The notes beneath the pieces were generated by a model. The model saw nothing but the letters and a program-made list of their open reading frames with translations, made no database searches and had not been told where the DNA came from. DNA of 64,000 nt from Gnetum montanum (lineage: Eukaryota; Streptophyta; Gnetopsida; Gnetales; Gnetaceae): NCBI GenBank assembly GCA_015680685.1, contig MNCI01000177.1, positions 418,949 to 482,948 on the forward strand, read 5' to 3'. The position numbers were made by a program, and so were the translations under genes. This document shows positions 57,561-64,000 of the stretch, piece by piece. Position 1 is the first letter of the stretch; every line of letters begins with the position of its first letter.

Positions 57561-60500
57561 ACTCACAAGGTAATTTTAGATAGTCCTACAACCAACCATA
57601 CTATCCTAGTGGGACTTCTTATTAGCCTCAAAACTACTATCAACCACAATGGAAAAATCGACAATCATGGTGGAGGCCATCATCAAATCAGCACTACCCT
57701 TACTACCAACTAAACCCATATGGATATTATGTTCAACAATGTGTTTCTCCAAATAGCTCCACTTCCTCTACCTCAAATCACTACTACCACTCTCCTGAAT
57801 ATATCATCCCGCAACATCTTCTATGAGGTCACCACCTCATACCTCTCATCCTTCATCATATCCTCAATATTCTCATGTTTCCTCCACCATATGTCATCGC
57901 CAACAACACAAAAAGGTTCAACACGATGACATCAATGAGAGAATGCCACTTATGCTATGAACATACATAGAAATGATAATGCCAATAGATCTCCACCACA
58001 CTCTCAAAAATTCCTCTTCTTTAGGATGGTTCCCATGTGTAAGAACAACACTCATGGATCTATTAACTCATCAAAACTAGCACAAGGCCAATCTAATGCA
58101 ACAACCTTCCTTGCCAGAAAAATGTCTCCTAATCATATGCAAAAGCCAACAACCATCACCACTCCAATACAAGACATCAACGATAAACCTATCATTGTCA
58201 AGAGAGAAAAATTAATGCATCACTAATAGTAAAGGGTGAAACTATGGGCCAAAAATTCAAAATATTAACACAGCCCACAACAAATTTCAAGAGTAAGCAT
58301 GTGAGCAAAAACCAATCTACGTAGTAACCACTAAACCAAAGGACACCTAGTGGCTTGAAAATGAGACTATAAGATTGTTTCAAAGATGCATGGAGATAAT
58401 TGATATGCTTATTAGTTCTATACTTAAGAAAATGGACCAAACAAAGGACCTAGATGCATATATCTTACAGAACTAATAAGTAATATTCATTTTTTTATTT
58501 TACAAATTTTTTTATCATTTTCCTATTTATTCCAAAAAAAATTTATTGTTAATATGTTTTTCATTTCTTAATATTTTCCTTTTCTTCATATATTTCTCTT
58601 TTTTTTTTAATTCATTCTCTTTTTTCTTTATGAATGTATTTTATCCTTTTGTTAATAATATTACCAAGTCATAATGCAAAAGTCAATGCTATGTGTTGCA
58701 TTTTTGTGTTATGTTATCAAGATAATTGTGTAAACTAGTGAGACCACATCATCCATCCCTCTAGTTCTCTAAATAAAAGGTCTTTTCATGGAAATAATTT
58801 GGTTCTTCTTACATGAAACCAAAATTCATTAATGATCATTGTACCTTGAAGAAAGCGGAAATGACCAAGTGGGAGTGCCAAAGGGTGTGACCTCAAGGGA
58901 ACTTTTTGGGTTCTTTTCTTGACTTCCTTCATGTCATTTATGACTCCTAAAGGAACATATCATCACTCCTTCATCAACTAATAAATAGGAAGCTCTATCT
59001 TTGCATGATATGATTCTCATCCAGAAGAAAAGGAAGAAAACAAAACAACAATCATGGGAATTCAAAGCATGTACCTTAGACACAATAATGGGCTATAAGC
59101 ACTAGTTATGGGGCTGGAAAGACATGTTACCCATGCCTAAAGGCACTTCTCTAACTAAGAACCTTCCTTCCTTCTTCTCTTTTTTTCTCTTTTTGGAGTG
59201 ATGATTGTTCTTTGAGGTGGTTATGGACTCATGGTGATTAGCAAGAGGGAACACATCAATGTGAGATTACTATTCATGGTATGGACTTGGTTTTAACTTG
59301 GACAAATAGGTATGTTGATAATTATAATCAAATTTTTTACAAGAACTTATTGTGAACATGGTCAAGTACCTTACATCCCAATCTCTATAACCCCTTCTCA
59401 TCCCACTATTCACCTCACTACTGCATGCAATTATGAGCATTTTGGTTTTGTGTAGTATAGTGCAACATCCCAACCATAGCAATTGTGTGTTTTTTGAAAT
59501 AAAGGCATGATCTTCATGTAACTTCTAGGGTGCCCATAGACATCTATAGAAGTGGTTATGTAAAGGCATTATGGCAAGAGTCTGCTTTGGGAAGGACCCA
59601 CTTGCATAACTTTTGTTGATCATGGCTTTGAACTAACCTTCACATCTTCCAAAACATCAATGATGGTTTCTTTGAATTTATGTATGATTCTGGGACTACT
59701 TCTCATCTGTTTCATTAATTTTTCCTACTTTTCTATTTTCATATCCATTAATATTTCTTGGTCATCTTCTGAATTAGACCTTTGGTATCAATTGTTCGAA
59801 AACTCATGTGCTTCCATAGTTACACTTATCCATCATGGGGGCTAGGGATGCCTAGCTTTGAGATTTTTCCAACATCCTATTTTCGAACCTCATGGTAACT
59901 AATAGTAATTAATTAAAATAATGTTAATAGCTTGATTATTTTAGTTACCTCATAGCCTTAGGCATAGTTTACTATAATCACCTTATGCTTAAACGCAAAC
60001 TAAGGGATCCGAAAAGGGTTGATTATTAAGGAAAAACTTACCAAAACTAATGTTGATTCTTTTCTGACTATGGGTGATGCTAAAAGAAATGCCTAAGGAA
60101 GAAGGTCTTTTTCCAGGCACAAAAATGAAGCCAAGAGGACAACAATGGAGGATATTCCTATGGAAAAATTGTACCACATGCAAGATAGCAACTCAAACTT
60201 CACATGTTTGCTAAATCCATGGGATGATGAGAAGAAATTTTAGTCCATCCTTCAAGAATGTTTTGCATAACTAAAGGAGCATTGACATAACAATCAAGGC
60301 TAAAAGTCTACCACCACTAGTAGTAATAAGAAGAATCATCTTCAATGGATTCTTGAAGACTTCTACAAATTTTGTAATCTTTAATGTCTATCCAGGATTT
60401 TTATCACTCTATCATTTTGTATGCATCCACTCAAATAAAACTATTGTAATGCAGCACTTAGAGTTAGTCAGTAGTTAATGCCATTCAATAATCCCATTAT

Positions 60501-60565
60501 CCCAAATATTTTGTAAAGAAAGCTTAGTCCTATCTTATTAACTTGAGGACAAGTTTTTACTTAGT
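57561..60565 (+). other. D Gln/Pro-rich gag tail and noncoding region
   Basis: To about 58230 a decayed Pro/Gln/Tyr/His-rich Gag tail continues. Further on no protease is found. The shared blocks are at 58884-58902, 59115-59150 and 59562-59605. The stretch 60030-60390 can be read as a short protein-like piece with a NPWDDEKKF motif and could be a leftover of the ORFX tail, but that is weak. Confidence 0.5.
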
Positions 60566-60575
60566 CATGGGGGTA
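60566..60575 (+). promoter_or_regulatory. D polypurine tract
   Basis: CATGGGGGTA lies right before the 3' LTR start. It is preceded by AATATTTTGTAAAGAAAG and CTTGAGGACAAG, as in the other elements. Confidence 0.85.
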
Positions 60576-60970
60576 TGATGAAGCATTGGTTGGTTGCATT
60601 GACATAGCTATGTCAAGGTAGATGCCTAGATGTAGATGCCTCGATGCATGTCATCACATCTATTTGAATAAAAAGTTAATTTTTATTAGCTTCAATATCA
60701 GAGCTATCCAATATTGGGATCAAGATGTGATGTTGGATATCCAATATCATGGCATGTATGCTAGCCTATAAATATAGTGCTTAGGCATACGATTTGAGCA
60801 TAAGTTGAATAAGTTTTTAGTAGAGTAACTAAACTCTTGTAGTTTTATTCTATAGTATTAGAGAATAGTCAATGAATGCCTATAGTATGATGTTAAGTGA
60901 TTGTATGACATCCTTATTTGAGCGTGATGTACTTGGATGCATTACATGATTGGCAATAAAGATCGAGATT
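60576..60970 (+). repeat. D 3' LTR, truncated
   Basis: It aligns with 54941-55350 and stops at GATCGAGATTA, where A2 ORFX sequence resumes. It includes the U3 palindrome GATGTTGGATATCCAATATC (60729-60748) and TATAAATA at 60767-60774. Confidence 0.85.
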
Positions 60971-61411
60971 ACATTAACTAAATTTGATACAATGACTCTA
61001 CCAATGTTAACTATGGTGCCTTCTTCTCTGTTATGCCAAAATTGGTACATCTCATCAAGGTACCATTCACCACTGTCTGAAAGGATGTGCTGTAATGGTA
61101 ATGCCCAGAGTTGAGTTCGAACTTCCTTAAGAGCAAATGCCATAAATGGACCGAAGTTTATTTCCACAATGACCATGGTCAACATGGATTTCTCCTGAAT
61201 GGCTTCAAGGCATTCTAGGGAAAACGTGAGGCATTGGCCTTGCATTGGAGCTTGTGGTTCCACAACCTCTCCTTGGACTTTTAATGAATGCTAAATGATT
61301 GGGCTTCTTATTCCTCATGCTTGGCTTTCTCTCCTTATTGGCCTCTACCACCTCTTGGGCATTTTCTTGCTTCTTGCGAAGGTCCTTCTTATCCTCCTCT
61401 TTTGGAGCCAT
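60971..61411 (-). pseudogene. ORFX of element A2, N-terminal part
   Basis: The start codon is at 61411. The N-terminus is very polar (MAPKEEDKKDLRKKQENAQE). After one frameshift near 61260 it continues VEPQAPMQGQCLTFSLECLE, then VIVEINFGPFMAFALKEVRT and SDSGEWYLDEMYQFWHNREE, all matched in A1. The 127-codon frame 61263-60880 covers this and runs on into the D LTR, so its last 30 residues are not ORFX. The continuation is at 54940 and below. Confidence 0.7.
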
Positions 61412-61963
61412 CTACAATCAATCAAGAGTCTGATGTTACTAAGTTGTTGGTATTTATCATTAAAAGTTTATATATTACTCACGACCTTAGTTTCCTTAAG
61501 TTCTTTAGCTTATATGATTGCAAAGTTAGAAAAATTTTAGAAAAATGCCCAAGAATTATTAATCTTCTTTTATGATGCTTCATAATTGGCCTCTTTTTCC
61601 TTATGTATGACTTATCATGACGGTTATGGTTCCTTGGATGAGAGAATTAGGTATTCTAGCATTTATATGATTGATTATTCATTAAAATACTTAATTTTTT
61701 TAACATTCTTACCCTTATAATACCTTCTAGGTGATAGCAAATTTTGAAAAATTAGTACAAGTTTTTTATGCAAACACCCTCCCCCAACTAAATTGAACAC
61801 TCTAAGTTCAAATAGGTTCAAAAACCATGAAGATCGAAGTAGTAGGAAGAAAAAGATCATAAGTGGAAGTTGATTGTGTAGAGCTCTTAGTTGCAAGAGA
61901 AAATTTCAAAAACTCCCCTAGCTACAAATGATGAGAATGGATTTTAGAGCACTACAAGGATCA

Positions 61964-62050
61964 TATATATAGGTTTTGTTAACCCAATATCGAGTATTTG
62001 ACATCAAGTTTGACCCAATATCGGGTAGTCAATATTTGGGTGCTCAAATC
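61964..62050 (-). promoter_or_regulatory. A2 internal U3-like promoter of ORFX
   Basis: On the minus strand, CCCGATATTGGGTC and ACTCGATATTGGGTTAAC elements, like the U3 of A-type LTRs, are followed by a TATA box CCTATATATATGA (61962-61973), 553 bp upstream of the ORFX ATG. The leader ends TTGATTGATTGTAG just before the ATG, which would serve as a splice acceptor. Confidence 0.55.
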
Positions 62051-62059
62051 TACATATTA

Positions 62060-63600
62060 TGAGGGCATTAATCATGTAAAATGAAGCTCTAGGATTGGTT
62101 GGAAGGTTTCAGTTAAGTCCATAGTTCTAGGGAAAGTAAGAAATCATATTTAGGCATTGAAAGTGTTAGAAGATGGAGTCACTAACATTAAAAGCTTTGG
62201 AAGATGAAAGAAAAGGGGTATTAGACATATGGTGTGGAATTGATCAATTATATGATAAGGGAGAGTAGTAGATTTAATATTTATGTAGTTTGAAGGTTAA
62301 AAATGATGTGGTTGCATCAAACAAGTACAAGTTACAACAACTATACAAGTGGATGCTTCCCAAAGTAGGCTTCAACCCACAATGCCCTTGTATAACCACA
62401 CCTAAAAATGTTCATAGGCACAAAAGGGGTGGAATGCAACACATAATTGTGAAACAGAAAACACATGTTAAAACCACCAATTGGAGAAAATTACACTATG
62501 TTACACAAATCATAAGTTATGATCATATAGATAGCGAGATGAGATGGATTTTAGAAAGGATTGCAAAAATTGGGATGTGAGATGTCTTACCATAGGCATA
62601 ATGAATTATTGTGTGTTATTAATGGTTAAATAATCATTAGCCCTTCTTTCCAAGATTCAAACAAAGTCCATACCATGTTCCTATGACATTGCATTATTTC
62701 ATCTCTTTGATTACTGACCATAAGACTATCACTATTTCAAGGAGTAACATCACTTAGCGTTTTTTCCAAGGGAGGAGTTTATTCATGGCACTTCTTTTTT
62801 ATTTTTTTTATGATAATATGATAAGCCACTAACCTTTAGGCATGGGTACATATCTTTCCAATGGGACCCTCAGAAATTTAGTCAATGCCCTTTTAGTTTA
62901 CTCTTACTTCCATTTTTTATTAGATCTACAAGGATATAATTACAACCTTAGCAACATGATAGAACATATAGAAATGGTCAAAGAGAATCCACAAATCCCC
63001 TTGATGTCACATCCTTCACATTTCCACTTGGTTCTTCACTTTTCTATCTAGGCACCATGATTATGAGTTTATTCTTAGTTTTGGTGATGGAAAAGAATAT
63101 CATTATAACTAAGATAAGAACCTCTTATTAATGGAATGGATGGATGGATGATGTGGCCCCACTATCTAAATAATCAATCCCTCATGGCTTGACAACATAG
63201 AGAAAAGCTCACCTCAATGGGCTACATGATTGTTTTATTCACAAGTGAGATTACTGACAAAGGAAATGAAAAAAAATGTGGAAAACATTGAAAAGGATAG
63301 GAGAAATCTGTATCAAGAAATGAGAAAAGAATAAAAAATTGTAAAAAAAAAAGGATGAAAAACACCTATGAATTCTAAATGTTAGGATGGGGTGTTTCCC
63401 CCATGACTAAGAATTTGATCATGGTAAGAATTAATAAGTAGATAAGCAAGCTCCATGCATGTGTAAAATAGTGTTAACCTTTCATTTTCAAGCCACTAGG
63501 TGTCTCTTAGATTAGTGGTGGCTTCATAGGAAAGTTTTTGTTCACACACTTAGTTGTTAAATGCACGGTGGATTAGAGTATGAATTGTGTCCATGTTACA
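62060..63600 (-). other. A2 conserved noncoding region
   Basis: It is colinear with A1 28900-30420 and has the shared blocks at 62341-62395, 62831-62860 and 62996-63012. No gene was seen. Confidence 0.55.
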
Positions 63601-64000
63601 GATTTCTGGCCCACAATTACACCCTTGATAATGATTCAGTATCAATGGAGTCATTTGCCTTCCTAAACTGCTAGATCTATTACTTCTATTGGGTATGGGG
63701 TTAACAATGGATGGTGGCCCTTACATAGGTGCAAAGGACATTGGTTGTGAAAGGAAAAAGCATTGCACTATATTGATATTATGCTAGTTTGGATGATGTG
63801 ATAGGTCCATGAGTGTTGTGCTTCTACTTAGGAGCTATCCTAAAGAAAGAATGTTTCTGAATTTGTAGTGTGAACCTACTAGTATTAGCATGTCTATGCA
63901 CATTCGCAGCACAAGTGGCTTTGGTTTGCTGATGTCGTGGTGTTGAACCTTCCTGTATTGCTAGCAATGGCATGTGATGAGGTGGAGTATGAAAATATCA
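63601..64000 (-). pseudogene. A2 gag, C-terminal tail
   Basis: This aligns with the end of A1 gag (30429-30830), including the matching TGCACATT(C/T)G(C/T)AGCACAAGTGGC stretch. It is a polar, low-complexity tail with stops. The Gag core is outside the window. Confidence 0.55.

Larger units (their letters stand above)
54941..60970 (+). mobile_element. Element D: Athila-like gag-only element inserted in A2
   Basis: The 5' LTR is 54941-55892, the primer site 55894-55910, gag 56040-57560, noncoding DNA runs to the polypurine tract at 60566-60575, and the 3' LTR is truncated (60576-60970). Its LTR is of the A1/A2 type, though it has no ORFX. It lies opposite in orientation to its host. The 3' LTR lacks its last 540 bp or so, and about 120 bp of A2 ORFX is missing at the same junction, so a deletion removed both. 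No protease or RT was seen. Confidence 0.85.
51725..64000 (-). mobile_element. Element A2: A1-type element, running off the window
   Basis: A minus-strand element with its 3' LTR (51725-52601), polypurine tract (52602-52613), ORFX (52798-54940 and 60971-61411), internal promoter, noncoding region and the C-terminal end of gag (from about 63600). Its 5' LTR lies beyond 64000. The 3' LTR is inserted into the 5' LTR of B. Element D interrupts ORFX. Confidence 0.8.

Noticed and set aside
60880-61263. A 127-codon gene ending at 60880
   Set aside because: Its last 30 residues or so are translated from the truncated LTR of element D. Only the part above 60971 belongs to ORFX.

Overview
The window looks like intergenic nuclear DNA from a land plant with a large, repeat-rich genome. 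It is strongly AT-rich and mostly poor in CpG. It contains Ty1/copia and Ty3/gypsy retrotransposon remains, LINE remains, and a group of related Athila-like elements whose primer-binding sites match a decayed copy of the plant tRNA-Asp 3' end. I cannot name the species. The reverse transcriptase of the LINE at 21.6-23.6 kb does not look like the usual angiosperm L1 or RTE types, which hints weakly at a gymnosperm or another non-model lineage. I found no intact single-copy host gene, no tRNA or rRNA gene, and no CRISPR array. The open frames are almost all fragments of transposon proteins or shadows of them.

Layout. 1-1543 is the 5' end (minus strand) of a GC- and CpG-rich, probably young LTR element, set in a dead copia pol (1567-2688, plus). 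3.2-4.86 kb is the decayed 5' LTR and primer-binding site of a plus-strand Athila-like element. 4.9-9.5 kb is AT-rich with one RTE-LINE tail. 9.87-12.16 kb keeps CpG, holds a strong 141-nt foldback and candidate exon pieces, and is partly duplicated at 18.8-19.5 kb. 12.5-13.2 kb is an unrecognised dead coding segment. 15.75-18.79 kb is a dead minus-strand copia. 21.6-23.6 kb is a dead LINE.

From 24.4 kb to the right edge the DNA is one nest of five related Athila-like elements. I call them A1 (24376-33632, minus, complete), B (34421-51724, minus, interrupted), C (34693-42080, plus, complete, inserted in B's 3' LTR with TSD TATGG), A2 (51725 to beyond 64000, minus, inserted in B's 5' LTR) and D (54941-60970, plus, inserted in A2). 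None has a recognisable reverse transcriptase, RNase H or integrase, so all seem non-autonomous. C and B keep gag plus an aspartic protease. A1 and D have gag only. A2's gag end is only partly inside the window.

The most unusual feature is a third coding region, here ORFX (about 910 codons), found in A1, B and A2 on the gag strand between gag and the 3' LTR. It is absent from C and D. Each ORFX is preceded about 550-600 bp upstream by a TATA box and sequence resembling the U3 of that element's own LTR, as if it had its own promoter. Several noncoding blocks between gag and ORFX (or the 3' LTR) are shared by the five elements despite heavy decay of the coding parts. The simplest model is a family of gag-encoding parasites, some carrying an extra protein gene under a private LTR-like promoter, all depending on an autonomous relative for reverse transcription.
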